64,000 bases of DNA from Acinetobacter sp. ANC 3813. Lineage in GTDB: Bacteria; Pseudomonadota; Gammaproteobacteria; Pseudomonadales; Moraxellaceae. Under the pieces are notes generated by a model. That model worked only from the letters and a program-made list of their open reading frames with translations, did no database searches and had not been told where the DNA came from. Location: contig NZ_NEGK01000003.1 in the NCBI RefSeq assembly GCF_002135435.1, positions 62,001 to 126,000 of the forward strand, given 5' to 3'. Made by a program: the position numbers and the translations under genes. Positions 46,264 through 55,373 of the stretch are shown here, one piece after another; positions within the stretch are counted from its first letter, which is position 1, and each line of letters opens with the position of its first letter.

Positions 46264-46892
46264 AACATTTTTATAGCATCGTACCAAAGCCAGACCGCAA
46301 AGACTAAAAACAGTACGCCTGAGATAATATCGATATAACTGCCTGCGCGCTGATACAGCACTTTAATTTTTGGCATCGATACAATCATCATAAGTAAACT
46401 GAACACTAAAAAAGTCTGAATTGGAATGATAACCGCCAATTGCGTTTTTAAATCAGAACCCGCTGATGCACTCAAAGCCAAAGAAAACACACTGCTAAAA
46501 TAGATCAATGTTTTAGGATTGGATAAATTAGTGAATAGACCTTGCAAGAAATAATTCTGCGGCTTTTCCAATACGTCTGAACTGTCTAATGCAACGTCCT
46601 GCTTGAGCGTCTTTAGGCCGCCATTCAGCATGCCCCAGCCCATCTTTGCTAAAAACAAGCCGCCGACCAGCATGAGTACTTGCTGAATCCATGGGAACTG
46701 CTGTACCAATACGGTAAAGCCCATGAGTGTAAGCACCACCCAAACGACAATTCCTGCAGAAATACCGGCAATAATTTTTAATGTATTGATACGTGTATTT
46801 GATGCTGCGCTTTTTGCGATCAGCAATACATCTGGCCCAGGACTGAGCTGTGCTGCAAAATGCAGCAGGCAAATGGTCAAAAGAAGTGACAT
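46254..46892 (-). CDS. LysE/RhtB-family amino-acid exporter
   Basis: 212 residues with about six hydrophobic helices and the family motif SPGPDVLLIAKSAASN near residue 16. It exports amino acids or homoserine-lactone-like compounds across the inner membrane. The length is normal. It is a single gene on the minus strand, convergent with the small gene at 46069. The exact solute cannot be told. Confidence 0.9.
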   Translation of the reverse strand: MSLLLTICLLHFAAQLSPGPDVLLIAKSAASNTRINTLKIIAGISAGIVVWVVLTLMGFTVLVQQFPWIQQVLMLVGGLFLAKMGWGMLNGGLKTLKQDVALDSSDVLEKPQNYFLQGLFTNLSNPKTLIYFSSVFSLALSASAGSDLKTQLAVIIPIQTFLVFSLLMMIVSMPKIKVLYQRAGSYIDIISGVLFLVFAVWLWYDAIKMFYV

Positions 46893-46972
46893 AAAAGCAG
46901 AAAATAAACGATAAAAATCTCATTATATCGTTTGTTCAAAACAAATGTGCAGGCAGATAAAATTTAGGCATT

Positions 46973-47001
46973 AAAAAAGCCGGATCATGTGATCCGGCTT
47001 A
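46973..47001 (-). terminator. Terminator of fxsA
   Basis: GCCGGATCA-CA-TGATCCGGC read on the minus strand, followed by TTTTTT; 18 bp past the fxsA stop. Confidence 0.9.
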
Positions 47002-47018
47002 AAACAGCTTCAAAACGA

Positions 47019-47582
47019 TTATTTCGGATTGATGTCTTTCATTTCAATTTGCTTTGCTTCTGGCGTGACTTCACGCGCTTCGCCGTCAATTACGCTTGAA
47101 TCGCGGCTTCCACCCTGCTGTTTTTGCATTTCTTGCATTTGACGCATCATATCTGCAAATGGATTTTGGCCTTGAGCGCCGCCCATGCCTCCCATATCAC
47201 CCATCATTTTTTCCATCATGGCTTGCTGACGTTTTGCCATCACATTCATCATGGTCGCTTTAAGCGCATTTTGTACAGGAGGAAGTAAAATCAACACCGC
47301 CAAAACATCTGTGACCAGACCGGGAAGCATTAATAGAAAACCTGCAATAATTTTTGGCAAGTTGCCTGAAAGCGCTGGGTCCGCACTCATCTGACCCGCT
47401 TGCATTTGCTGCATTTGAGGCATTAAGCCTGCTGCATGCTTACGCACAATATTCATCCCAATGAAGAACGCAGCAATGAACCAGAAGAATACATACCACA
47501 TGCTGCCGACGAGGTCTCCCACGCCAATCCACACAAAGACTTCAAGAATTAAGCCCGCAAGGACAATTAGAAATAATTTCAT
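47019..47582 (-). CDS. fxsA: FxsA-family membrane protein
   Basis: 187 residues. The N-terminal half has membrane segments with the FxsA signature (FWFIAAFFIGMNIVRKHAAG, then LPKIIAGFLLMLPGLVTDVLA). The cytoplasmic tail is rich in Met and Gln (MGDMGGMGGAQGQNPFADMM), so it may be flexible. In E. coli FxsA relieves exclusion of phage T7 by the F factor; its normal job is unclear. Divergent from ruvC with 122 bp between. Confidence 0.9.
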   Translation of the reverse strand: MKLFLIVLAGLILEVFVWIGVGDLVGSMWYVFFWFIAAFFIGMNIVRKHAAGLMPQMQQMQAGQMSADPALSGNLPKIIAGFLLMLPGLVTDVLAVLILLPPVQNALKATMMNVMAKRQQAMMEKMMGDMGGMGGAQGQNPFADMMRQMQEMQKQQGGSRDSSVIDGEAREVTPEAKQIEMKDINPK

Positions 47583-47704
47583 GAAAATTAATTAAATCTC
47601 TATTAAATAAATAAGGTGCATCAATCAAGCGGTCAAACCGTATCAAGCTTTTTTGATCTGCTTATGTAACAATATGGGCGTTATTTTATTTTTAAAGGGC
47701 CATC

Positions 47705-48250
47705 ATGTCATTAATTATCGGTATCGATCCCGGTTCGCGTCTAACCGGTTACGGCATTATTGAACATGAAGGCTCTAAACTGCGTTTTGTGGACGCTGGA
47801 ACCATCCGCACAGAAACTGCTGAAATGCCTGAACGGCTAAAACGCATCTTTGCCGGGGTCGACCGTATTGTTAAATTTCATGGTCCGACTGAAGCTGCAG
47901 TAGAACAAGTTTTTATGGCGCAAAATCCAGATTCTGCATTAAAACTCGGGCAAGCGCGCGGCGCTGCTATTGCGGCCTTAACCAATTTAGATTTAAAAGT
48001 TGCCGAATATACGGCGCGGCAGATTAAGCAGTCTGTAGTGGGTTATGGCGCTGCCGACAAGGAGCAAGTTCAAATGATGGTGATGAAACTGCTCAACTTA
48101 GATATTAAGCCGCAGCAAGATGCCGCCGATGCCCTCGCAGCTGCCATTTGCCATGCACATGCTTCTGGCAGTATGAGCAAATTAGCGGTACTGAATGCTT
48201 TAGGCGGTATGGCGCGCGGACGCAGCCGCAATAGCAGCAGACGGCGTTAG
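47705..48250 (+). CDS. ruvC: Holliday junction resolvase RuvC
   Basis: 181 residues. Catalytic acidic residues are visible: Asp in [13 protein letters not shown], Glu in [16 protein letters not shown], and two Asp in [14 protein letters not shown]. It cleaves four-way DNA junctions in complex with RuvAB during recombination repair. The C-terminus is basic ([10 protein letters not shown]), a short extra tail beyond the usual end. ruvA and ruvB are not adjacent. No SOS box precedes it that I can read. Confidence 0.96.
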   Translation: MSLIIGIDPGSRLTGYGIIEHEGSKLRFVDAGTIRTETAEMPERLKRIFAGVDRIVKFHGPTEAAVEQVFMAQNPDSALKLGQARGAAIAALTNLDLKVAEYTARQIKQSVVGYGAADKEQVQMMVMKLLNLDIKPQQDAADALAAAICHAHASGSMSKLAVLNALGGMARGRSRNSSRRR

Positions 48251-48446
48251 ATTTAATGCAGCTGAAACCGCCTTTATATTTTTTAAGCTTCTGATCGAAG
48301 CGCGCCTACCTAATCGCAAAGACGGCCTTATTGAAGATACAAAGAAAAGTCAGCATGCATTTATTTTATGGAAGGCTCATAATGATAGCCGGCGATCAGC
48401 ATCTTTCCCAAAGGATTTAAAATTTTCCTTAAGTACTTTTGGTCTT
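48251..48446. other. Spacer downstream of ruvC
   Basis: About 200 bp. No strong terminator or gene is seen; further right, the minus strand holds a possible 29-codon frame at 48447-48536 and a 16-bp palindrome. Confidence 0.4.
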
Positions 48447-48536
48447 TTAGATGGCTCCCCCTATTTGATTTTTTCTGCCCCACGAAGAAACAAAAATAAA
48501 TACGATAAGTAAACCGATCAGGCTTGGACAAAGCAT
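48447..48536 (-). CDS. Possible 29-residue hydrophobic microprotein
   Basis: A frame ATG to TAA encodes MLCPSLIGLLIVFIFVSSWG plus nine more residues. It has one membrane-helix-like segment followed by a positively charged end. It lies in the same reading frame as the acylphosphatase gene, downstream of its stop codon, with no other stop between. It could thus be a separate small membrane protein or the trace of a longer reading frame. The ribosome site before the ATG is poor. Speculative. Confidence 0.25.
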   Translation of the reverse strand: MLCPSLIGLLIVFIFVSSWGRKNQIGGAI

Positions 48537-48568
48537 CTTGCTAAAATCCCAGTAAATCAACCCAAATA

Positions 48569-48584
48569 CTGTATTTAAATACAG
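48569..48584. promoter_or_regulatory. Perfect palindrome of SOS-box form CTGT-n8-ACAG
   Basis: CTGTATTTAAATACAG matches the E. coli LexA consensus form but lies between two gene ends, downstream of acylphosphatase and far from any promoter. Acinetobacter is known to lack LexA. It is probably chance or a weak stem; recorded for checking. Confidence 0.25.
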
Positions 48585-48590
48585 GTGTTC

Positions 48591-48869
48591 CTAATTTCTC
48601 AGTATTTTAAACCTTACATAATTGCACTCATCCAGCATTAACTCTTTTTTCCGAGTTTCCAAAACTTGCGCATTAAAAGGCCCAACCAAACTTCTTTTCA
48701 GCATCTCATGCACAGCTTCTTCATTACCGCAAATTACAGCTTCAACATCACCATTTTTCAAATTTTTTACATAGCCTTTTAAATCCAAAGCAATCGCCTG
48801 CTGTTCAAACCAGCGGCGATACCCAACACCTTGCACTTTGCCATGAATCTGCAATTTCAACGCTTTCAT
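48591..48869 (-). CDS. acyP: Acylphosphatase
   Basis: 92 residues. The catalytic Arg lies in [16 protein letters not shown] near residue 18 and the Asn in [17 protein letters not shown] near 37, both in the usual places. It hydrolyses acyl phosphates such as acetyl phosphate or 1,3-bisphosphoglycerate in the cytoplasm. The length is standard. It follows nnr by 28 bp on the same strand and may be co-transcribed. Confidence 0.95.
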   Translation of the reverse strand: MKALKLQIHGKVQGVGYRRWFEQQAIALDLKGYVKNLKNGDVEAVICGNEEAVHEMLKRSLVGPFNAQVLETRKKELMLDECNYVRFKILRN

Positions 48870-48897
48870 ATGAGAGCCAATTTTCTATTCATAATTT

Positions 48898-50370
48898 TTA
48901 TAAATTAACGGCTTGATAGACCGCTTGCGCCATATCTTGCGCCTGCAGGCCGCGTGTACCTTGCTGTGCCAAATAATCTCCCGCCAGCGCATGCAAAGTC
49001 ACAATTTCATGCAAATGCACTTCACTATGAAATTGGGCTTTTAAACTTGCGGTCATTCCTGCCAGCACATCCCCCATACCGCCCGTTCCCATGCCTGCAT
49101 TGCCAGCAATGCAAATCCAAAGCTTGTCTTCCAAAATCAAACTGCCTGCACCTTTTAACACCCATTGACCTGCATATTTTTCCTGCAGCAAATGAATTGC
49201 CTTGAGGCGGTCAGCTTCGACATCTTGCACCGTCATTCCCAATAATTTTGCAGCCTCTCCAGAATGAGGTGTGGCATAACTTTTCACTTTTAATCGTTCT
49301 GGGGACTCTGCCAAGAACCATAAGGCATCTGCATCTAAAACAGTTTCCAGCTGAGATTGCTGTATGAGTGGGAACCATTGTTTATATTGCTTTTCAGCCC
49401 AATCATCACGCCCTAAGCCCATACCAAAGCTAATGGCATCGACATGCTGTATTAAACTTTGAATATCTTCGGCAGATAAAGCATTAATGTCGCGCAGCAT
49501 CATATTTGGTGCACGCGATAAAATTGCCGTATGATGCCGCGCATCACACACCACGGTAACTTTACCCGCGCCAGCATGAAAAGCGGCTTCCGCCGCCATA
49601 ATGACAGCACCGCCCATAGTGGCATGTCCGCCTACAATCAACACATGTCCATAACTGCCCTTGTGCCCAAAAGCCTGACGCTCGGGCAAATGAATATCTG
49701 TAGATGAAAGATGAGCTATGGGCTGCAGTTCTGCATCCGTGGGCATAACATCAATGACGTCAATCTGACCGCAGTATTCCTTGCCCTGACCTGTAAATAA
49801 CCCCGCTTTCAAGCCTAAAGCGGTAAAGGTATAGTCTGCCTTTATTGCGCAGGGTAACGGCTGGCCACTATTGGCATTCAAGCCGCTCGGTATATCAACC
49901 GCAATTTTTAAACCTGTTTGCGCATCAATACGCCGAATAATACCTTGCCATTCAGCATTTAAGACACGGTTCAGCCCAATGCCAAACAGCGCATCTATAT
50001 AGGCATCATAAGTCTGCTGAAAATGAAAGCCTGAAATGATGCGTACACCCGCTTCTCGGACTTCCTGCTCTGCAGCATGCAAATCCTTAGACATTCCTAA
50101 GGGCGCGGCATACACATCTACATTCAAACCCGCTTGGAACAGATACTTTGCAATTAAATAGCCATCACCAGCATTATTGCCCTGACCGCAGCAAATGGCC
50201 GTTTTTTTAATGCCCTGTTCATGAAAAATAATGATTAAACGCTTCGCAATGGCCCATGCAACCTGCTTCATTAAACCATAAGAACTATTGTGCTGAGCAA
50301 ACCAGCGCTGCTCCCACGCTTGAATACTTTGGCTATGATAAACAGGGCTATGGTAAACTTGCTGCTGCAT
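48898..50370 (-). CDS. nnr: Bifunctional NAD(P)HX epimerase/dehydratase
   Basis: 490 residues. The N-terminal YjeF_N epimerase domain has CCGQGNNAGDGYLIAKYL. The C-terminal ribokinase-like dehydratase domain has GHATMGGAVIMAAEAAF and the anion-hole/catalytic segment GNAGMGTGGMGDVLAGM. It repairs hydrated NADH and NADPH. I chose the ATG at 50370 with GGAAG upstream. It is divergent from queG with only 22 bp between start codons, the same nnr/queG neighbourhood as in E. coli (yjeF/yjeS), so their promoters must overlap each other's coding sequence. Confidence 0.95.
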   Translation of the reverse strand: MQQQVYHSPVYHSQSIQAWEQRWFAQHNSSYGLMKQVAWAIAKRLIIIFHEQGIKKTAICCGQGNNAGDGYLIAKYLFQAGLNVDVYAAPLGMSKDLHAAEQEVREAGVRIISGFHFQQTYDAYIDALFGIGLNRVLNAEWQGIIRRIDAQTGLKIAVDIPSGLNANSGQPLPCAIKADYTFTALGLKAGLFTGQGKEYCGQIDVIDVMPTDAELQPIAHLSSTDIHLPERQAFGHKGSYGHVLIVGGHATMGGAVIMAAEAAFHAGAGKVTVVCDARHHTAILSRAPNMMLRDINALSAEDIQSLIQHVDAISFGMGLGRDDWAEKQYKQWFPLIQQSQLETVLDADALWFLAESPERLKVKSYATPHSGEAAKLLGMTVQDVEADRLKAIHLLQEKYAGQWVLKGAGSLILEDKLWICIAGNAGMGTGGMGDVLAGMTASLKAQFHSEVHLHEIVTLHALAGDYLAQQGTRGLQAQDMAQAVYQAVNL

Positions 50371-50392
50371 TCTTCTTCCTTCCAAACGGTTT

Positions 50393-51481
50393 ATGGCAAC
50401 TTCTGCTCAATCAAAAATTCAGCTCAATCAAGATGATCCTGAAACACTGAAGACATGGATTAAAAATCAAGCGCTGGCTTTAGGTTTTTCTGATTGTGTC
50501 ATTGCCAAACCGGATGCTCAAGCGGAATTACCGCGTTTTAAAGAATATTTAAAGCGCGGCTATCATGGCGACATGAAGTTTTTAGAAGAAAATTTAGACA
50601 AGCGCGCCGACCCAACATTGCTCATTCCCGGCACAAAAAGCATCATTTGTGTGCGCATGGATTATCTAGTCGAAACACCTAAGCCCCGTTATGTGCCATT
50701 TGAACCCAATGCAGCCATTATTGCCCGCTATGCGCGCGGACGCGATTATCACAAAACCATGCGCGGACGTCTAAAAACCTTATCTCAACAGATTAAAGAA
50801 AAAGTAGGCGAATTTGAATCACGCCCCTTTGCAGACTCGGCCCCTGTTTTTGAAAAATCACTGGCAGAAAATGCAGGCATGGGCTGGACTGGCAAACACA
50901 CATTATTGATTCACAAGAAATCAGGCTCTTTCTTTGTCCTTGGCGAATTATTTACGTCTTTAGACTTGCCTTTTGACAGCCCTACAGAAAAACACTGCGG
51001 TTCTTGCACGGCATGCATTGATATCTGTCCAACAAAGGCTATTGTTGAACCTTATATGCTGGATGCGCGTAAATGCATTGCCTACCTGACCATTGAATAC
51101 AAAGGCATCATTCCAGAAGAATTACGCAGAGGCATAGGCAACCGAGTATTCGGCTGTGATGACTGCCAGCTCATTTGCCCGTGGAACAGTTTTGCCAAGA
51201 AAACTTCCATCGAAGACTTTCACCCGCGCCACGGTTTAGATCAGGTATCTTTATTGGATCTTTGGCAGTGGGATGAAGCAACATTCTTAACATGTACTGA
51301 AGGCAGTCCAATCCGCCGAACAGGTTATCAAAGCTTTATGCGCAATATTGCAATTGGGCTGGGCAATGCAGAATATTCAGCAGAAATTATTGCTGCATTA
51401 AGCCAAAACCGAGCAATGCATGATGAGATTGTGCAAGTCCACATTGATTGGGCGATTGCAGAACAGCAAGCAAAAGCTTAA
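50393..51481 (+). CDS. queG: Epoxyqueuosine reductase QueG
   Basis: 362 residues. The cobalamin-binding N-terminal part contains the catalytic region RYARGRDYHKTMRGRL. Two [4Fe-4S] sites follow: CGSCTACIDICPTKAI near 203 and CDDCQLICPWN near 260. It reduces epoxyqueuosine to queuosine in the wobble base of Tyr, His, Asn and Asp tRNAs, using B12. The ATG at 50393 has no good ribosome site, probably because of the 22-bp divergent spacing from nnr. Confidence 0.95.
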   Translation: MATSAQSKIQLNQDDPETLKTWIKNQALALGFSDCVIAKPDAQAELPRFKEYLKRGYHGDMKFLEENLDKRADPTLLIPGTKSIICVRMDYLVETPKPRYVPFEPNAAIIARYARGRDYHKTMRGRLKTLSQQIKEKVGEFESRPFADSAPVFEKSLAENAGMGWTGKHTLLIHKKSGSFFVLGELFTSLDLPFDSPTEKHCGSCTACIDICPTKAIVEPYMLDARKCIAYLTIEYKGIIPEELRRGIGNRVFGCDDCQLICPWNSFAKKTSIEDFHPRHGLDQVSLLDLWQWDEATFLTCTEGSPIRRTGYQSFMRNIAIGLGNAEYSAEIIAALSQNRAMHDEIVQVHIDWAIAEQQAKA

Positions 51482-51773
51482 TATTTTTCAAGCAAGTTAC
51501 TGCAAACTCGCAAAGACCTGTTTGCAGTCAAGTTTGCAATATTTTAAAATTGAACTTACCCATTCCTTGCAAAGTCAAAAATTACAAAAAAAACTTTGCA
51601 ACGATATTTAGCTAAATATGTAAACTTTGCAGCCAAATATACAATCTTATATTTCCATATATTTACAAATTTAATCGATAGATACTATCAAAGTTGACGT
51701 TTATTGCCTTTGGAACTGGCATGCTTTCTGTATGATAAACAGCACAACATAACAATGATGATGGACAGCGATC
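51482..51773. promoter_or_regulatory. bioB upstream region with repeats and palindrome
   Basis: 292 bp. It contains a perfect 16-bp palindrome ATATTTAGCTAAATAT (51604-51619). This sits between two direct copies of AAACTTTGCA (51591-51600, 51622-51631), starts 31 bp apart. Several related TTTGCA/TGCAAA words lie further upstream. I do not see a canonical BirA operator. The arrangement suggests a multi-site operator for bioB. Confidence 0.45.
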
Positions 51774-52763
51774 ATGAACTTACGTAATGACTGGGCTCGC
51801 GATGAGATTCAGGCTTTATATGAGCAGCCTTTTTTAGATTTGGTTTTTGAAGCACAGCGCATACACCGCGAAAACTTTAACGCCAATACCATTCAGGTCA
51901 GTACTTTGCTGTCTATTAAAACAGGTAAATGCCCAGAAGACTGCAAGTATTGCTCACAGTCTGCGCATTACGACTCAAATTTAGAAGCTGAAAAACGTAT
52001 TGCGGTTGATAAAGTCATTTCCGAGGCAAAAGAAGCCTTAGAATCAGGTTCTTCACGCTTCTGCATGGGGGCTGCATGGCGCAACCCGCATGAGCGCGAT
52101 ATGCCTTATGTGCTGGAAATGGTCCGTGAAGTGAAAGCTTTAGGCTTAGAAACCTGCATGACACTTGGCATGCTGAACGAATCTCAAGCTGTCCGTTTAA
52201 AAGACGCTGGTTTAGACTACTACAATCACAACCTTGATACATCACGCGAGTATTACTCTCACATTATCAGTACACGTACTTTTGATGACCGCCTAGATAC
52301 CTTGGAATACGTACGCGGCGCTGGCATGAAAGTCTGCAGCGGCGGTATTGTCGGGCTAGGCGAAAACCGCAATGACCGTATTGGCTTATTGCAGGAATTA
52401 GCGACTTTGCCAATTCATCCAGAATCTGTGCCCATTAACATGCTGGTCCCTATTGATGGTACTCCACTGGCAAATGTAGAAAAGCTAGATGTTACAGAAT
52501 GGATCCGTACTATTGCTGTTGCACGTATCATTATGCCGAAAAGCTATATCCGTTTATCTGCAGGCCGTGAATCACTTTCCGATTCTGATCAGGCTTTAGC
52601 TTTTATGGCTGGCGCTAACTCTTTATTTTCAGGTGAAAAATTACTCACCACACCTAATGCTGGTGAAGGCAAAGATAGACAGCTGTTTGATAAGCTTGGA
52701 TTGGTTGCAGAAAAAGCAAAACTGAATGTTGCTCAACTTTCTGTAGATGCTATGGCAAGCTAA
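51774..52763 (+). CDS. bioB: Biotin synthase
   Basis: 329 residues, radical SAM enzyme. The SAM-cluster motif CPEDCKYC is at about residues 48-55, and the [2Fe-2S] ligands and Arg lie in the later barrel strands, such as [16 protein letters not shown] and [11 protein letters not shown]. It inserts sulfur into dethiobiotin. The length and motifs are ordinary. It stands apart from other bio genes. ATG follows GACAGCGATC, a weak ribosome site. Confidence 0.96.
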   Translation: MNLRNDWARDEIQALYEQPFLDLVFEAQRIHRENFNANTIQVSTLLSIKTGKCPEDCKYCSQSAHYDSNLEAEKRIAVDKVISEAKEALESGSSRFCMGAAWRNPHERDMPYVLEMVREVKALGLETCMTLGMLNESQAVRLKDAGLDYYNHNLDTSREYYSHIISTRTFDDRLDTLEYVRGAGMKVCSGGIVGLGENRNDRIGLLQELATLPIHPESVPINMLVPIDGTPLANVEKLDVTEWIRTIAVARIIMPKSYIRLSAGRESLSDSDQALAFMAGANSLFSGEKLLTTPNAGEGKDRQLFDKLGLVAEKAKLNVAQLSVDAMAS

Positions 52764-52775
52764 TTAGATCTTAAC

Positions 52776-52804
52776 GCCAGAATAGAATGATGCGCTATTC
52801 TGGC
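52776..52804 (+). terminator. Hairpin after bioB
   Basis: GCCAGAATAG-n9-CTATTCTGGC perfect 10-bp stem 12 bp past the stop, but no T-run; possible attenuating stem or weak terminator. Confidence 0.45.
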
Positions 52805-52898
52805 TAAATGCTGCATTTGCTCAATATGGTTTCATGTCGTATATCATCAAGACATCATTTTATTCAGCGTGCACAGTTTAAATCACTTATTTGGGTGT

Positions 52899-53132
52899 TT
52901 AAGACTGTGCAAAGTTATGCGCAGTAATCAAAATTCCATATTTTGCATTTAAATAATCACCTTTCCTAATGACATCCTGTCCATTGGCATGCACAACTGT
53001 CAATTCTTGGGTAATTGCATCATAGCTGAATGATTCGAAACACTCTTGATGATGACACAGCCACCCTAGCGTATCTTGCAGCTGATCATCAACAATATAA
53101 GTGTCTGCCTTAAAATCTTTAGTCATGTGCAT
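52899..53132 (-). CDS. Hypothetical protein, 75-77 residues
   Basis: Soluble small protein; acidic N-terminal half (KADTYIVDDQLQDTLGWLC) and a core FSYDAITQELTVVHANGQDV that looks like a small beta-sheet domain. Starts at 53132 or at a second ATG at 53126; no strong ribosome site. Family not recognised. It is followed by no clear terminator. Confidence 0.5.
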   Translation of the reverse strand: MHMTKDFKADTYIVDDQLQDTLGWLCHHQECFESFSYDAITQELTVVHANGQDVIRKGDYLNAKYGILITAHNFAQS

Positions 53133-53194
53133 ACGATAAAATAATTGAATAGAAGTTCAGTTTAATCACTTTATGTATAATCTGAAAGTTCCAT

Positions 53195-53222
53195 TAAAAA
53201 AGTGAGCTTTCGCTCACTTTTT
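53195..53222. terminator. Bidirectional terminator
   Basis: AAAAAGTGAGC-GAAA-GCTCACTTTTT, overlapping the stop codon of the small gene at 53221. It ends that gene and shields the one at 52899. Confidence 0.85.
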
Positions 53223-53331
53223 ATTCTTTCGTCACACCGCACTTCCGGCATTCCTTGTGAGCACCAATTTCTTCCATTTGTTCATACTCATAAATATGCA
53301 TGCAGAAAATTTTTCTAAATAATTGAAGCAT
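53221..53331 (-). CDS. 36-residue zinc-knuckle protein (DUF1660-like)
   Basis: A complete small gene. ATG at 53331 has GGGAG nine bases upstream, and the stop overlaps a strong terminator. The product starts MLQLFRKIFCMHIYEYE and ends ECRKCGVTKE. The layout, a short basic/aromatic start with C.H and a late CxxC, resembles the DUF1660 proteins common in phages and plasmids, which probably bind zinc. Function unknown. Missed by simple length cut-offs. Confidence 0.6.
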   Translation of the reverse strand: MLQLFRKIFCMHIYEYEQMEEIGAHKECRKCGVTKE

Positions 53332-53678
53332 GTTGTTAAAACTCCCGTTTAATTTTTTGAATTACTTCTTAAATATTTCTTCCTAAAATATTTAGACTGC
53401 AACCACACAGCCTTAATTAATTTATTAACATATTTTTCCTTTTAGTCAAATATCATTCATCTGAATTTACAGTCTATATAATGCAATTCAATCTACACTT
53501 ATTGACCGATAACGATATTTATTTAACAAATTTGTTGCGAAATTTCGTTGCAAAAACTATGATAAGACTGTGGTGCTTTACTTAAAATATTAAAAACTTC
53601 ATCTTAAAAACAATTGTTTAAAGCATGGCCAATAACTACAGATTCATCATAAAACCAATTACAGATATTGAGTAAGAC
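53332..53678. other. AT-rich intergenic region
   Basis: About 350 bp, very AT-rich, with no gene or structured element recognised. It contains the promoter for the 53679 gene and that of the small minus-strand gene. Confidence 0.4.
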
Positions 53679-53957
53679 ATGGCAACCTATTTAATTAGCC
53701 TAGAACAGCGTACTAAACGTGAGCTTTCAAGCCTTGAAAAAAAGATCATTCAACTCAGCACTCATACGCCATTAATTCCACTCAAAGGCACGTGGCTGAT
53801 GCAAACTGATTTAACAGCAGAACAAGTTCGCGACAATCTGTTAATACATGTGCATGCCAAAGATGCCTTGCTTGTTATCCGTGTAGATGTTGATAACTGG
53901 GCATCTTGGAATGTACATAAAAATACCGAAGTGTGGCTGAATCAAGAAGCGGTTTAA
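53679..53957 (+). CDS. Small ferredoxin-fold-like protein (Cas2/SinR-like pattern)
   Basis: 92 residues. The pattern MATYLISLEQRTK, then LEKKIIQLSTHTPLIPLKGTW, then DALLVIRVDVDNWASWN matches what is seen in stand-alone SinR/Cas2-VapD-like proteins: a beta strand, a helix, a W-ending strand, and a final strand with DxL. No Cas genes or repeats are near, so it is not a CRISPR component. Biochemical role unknown; the fold call is tentative. Confidence 0.55.
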   Translation: MATYLISLEQRTKRELSSLEKKIIQLSTHTPLIPLKGTWLMQTDLTAEQVRDNLLIHVHAKDALLVIRVDVDNWASWNVHKNTEVWLNQEAV

Positions 53958-54121
53958 AGATAGTACAGAAAACCTGAGTCTTCATACACCGCCGATCTAG
54001 AGTCAACAGCAAACCACTATGCGATAAACTTTGTAAGTATTAATGGATTGGACTTTTATCTTAATTTTTTTATCTTTAATTTTACCTCATGCATATGCTT
54101 TGCCTAATTTTCCGCTAAAAT

Positions 54122-54137
54122 AATTAACATATTAATC
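54122..54137. promoter_or_regulatory. Operator-like site AATTAACATATTAATC
   Basis: Shares the core TTAAnATnTTAA with three other sites in this region. It lies 15 bp upstream of the MFS start, where a bound repressor would block transcription or initiation. Confidence 0.5.
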
Positions 54138-54152
54138 AAATGAAAAAAGCTT

Positions 54153-55373
54153 GTGAATTTCAACTCTATGTTCCTGTCACTTCGCTATCATAATTTCCGA
54201 AATTATTTTATCGGCCACGCGCTTTCCACTTTGGGAACATGGATTCAGCAAGTCAGTCTGGCGTGGATTATTTATGAATTAACAAACTCCACTGCCCTGC
54301 TGGGCATTATTGGCTTTTGCGCTTTAATTCCTCAGCTGTTTGTCAGCCCTTTTGCCGGCGCATGGATTGATAAAATCGACAAACGCAAAACACTGATCTT
54401 CATTCAAATTTTGCTGTTCTCCCAAGCCATTTTATTGGGTGTTGCCTATCATTTTCAGTGGCTCACCCCTGCAACACTCATTGGACTTTCACTGCTGCTG
54501 GGTATCTTGACCGCAATTGATACGCCGCTACGTCAATCTTTATTGAGTCTGATCATTGAAGATAAAACTGCACTGCCCAATGCACTGGCCTTAAATGCCA
54601 TGGTTTTCAATGCATCACGATTTGTGGGGCCGCCTATAGCTGGGCTGTTGCTGGCATCGATTGGTGCAGAACTGTGCTTCTATTTAAATGGCCTGTCCTA
54701 TTTGGTGTTGGCGCTGGCTGTTTTGTGTATGAAACAGGTTAAATCCTCCATTGCCCAAGGTAATATGAAAAATGTGCTGAAAGAAGGCTTTGAATATGTT
54801 TATCAGCACGATGTTTTTAAATATTTAATGCTGACCGTGTTCGTTCTAAATATGACAGCTTCCAGCTATGTGGCGCTGCTCCCTGTCTATGCAAAAGATA
54901 TTTTGCAAGGCGATGAAAAAACGCTGGGAATACTCTGGGGCGCTGCAGGCATTGGTTCACTACTTTCTTCCATGCTGTTGGCTGGCCAAAAAAACTTTAA
55001 TCGAGTGCATGCGCAAATTTTACTGAATATTTTATTTTGCGGCGCAGGCCTGCTGCTATTGGCGCTGTCATCTAATTATATGCTGCTGATGCTCGCCATG
55101 TTTTTATTGGGCTTTGGTATTTCTACATCCAATATTTCGACCAATATTATTTTACAGCAAGATGCGCCAGAGTCTTTACGCGGACGCGTGGTGTCCATTT
55201 ACACCTCTACACGTTTTGGTTTTGATGCACTGGGCGGACTTTGCGCCGGACTGTTAGCCAGCTTGATAGCACCGCAGAATGTCATGCTGATCTTTGCGTC
55301 AATTTTACTGAGCTATGCGCTGTTCAATTGGCTGCAGATTTATCCGCGTATAAAAAAAGCGCCCAACATTTAA
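54153..55373 (+). CDS. MFS exporter, EntS-like
   Basis: 406 residues with about twelve membrane helices. The N-terminus has the drug/siderophore-exporter pattern LRYHNFRNYFIGHALSTLGTWIQQVSLAWI. It exports a small compound using the proton gradient. Starts are GTG at 54153 or ATG at 54168, with the latter giving MFLSLRYHNF. It faces the MarR gene across a shared terminator. Since its promoter carries the same palindrome as marR, it may expel the compound or intermediate sensed by that regulator. Confidence 0.87.
   Translation: MNFNSMFLSLRYHNFRNYFIGHALSTLGTWIQQVSLAWIIYELTNSTALLGIIGFCALIPQLFVSPFAGAWIDKIDKRKTLIFIQILLFSQAILLGVAYHFQWLTPATLIGLSLLLGILTAIDTPLRQSLLSLIIEDKTALPNALALNAMVFNASRFVGPPIAGLLLASIGAELCFYLNGLSYLVLALAVLCMKQVKSSIAQGNMKNVLKEGFEYVYQHDVFKYLMLTVFVLNMTASSYVALLPVYAKDILQGDEKTLGILWGAAGIGSLLSSMLLAGQKNFNRVHAQILLNILFCGAGLLLLALSSNYMLLMLAMFLLGFGISTSNISTNIILQQDAPESLRGRVVSIYTSTRFGFDALGGLCAGLLASLIAPQNVMLIFASILLSYALFNWLQIYPRIKKAPNI

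Noticed and set aside
48569..48584. LexA operator reading of CTGT-n8-ACAG
   Set aside because: It lies between gene ends, not at a promoter, and Acinetobacter is known to lack LexA; kept only as part of a low-interest finding.
53679..53957. CRISPR-associated Cas2
   Set aside because: No repeats, spacers or cas genes anywhere in the window.
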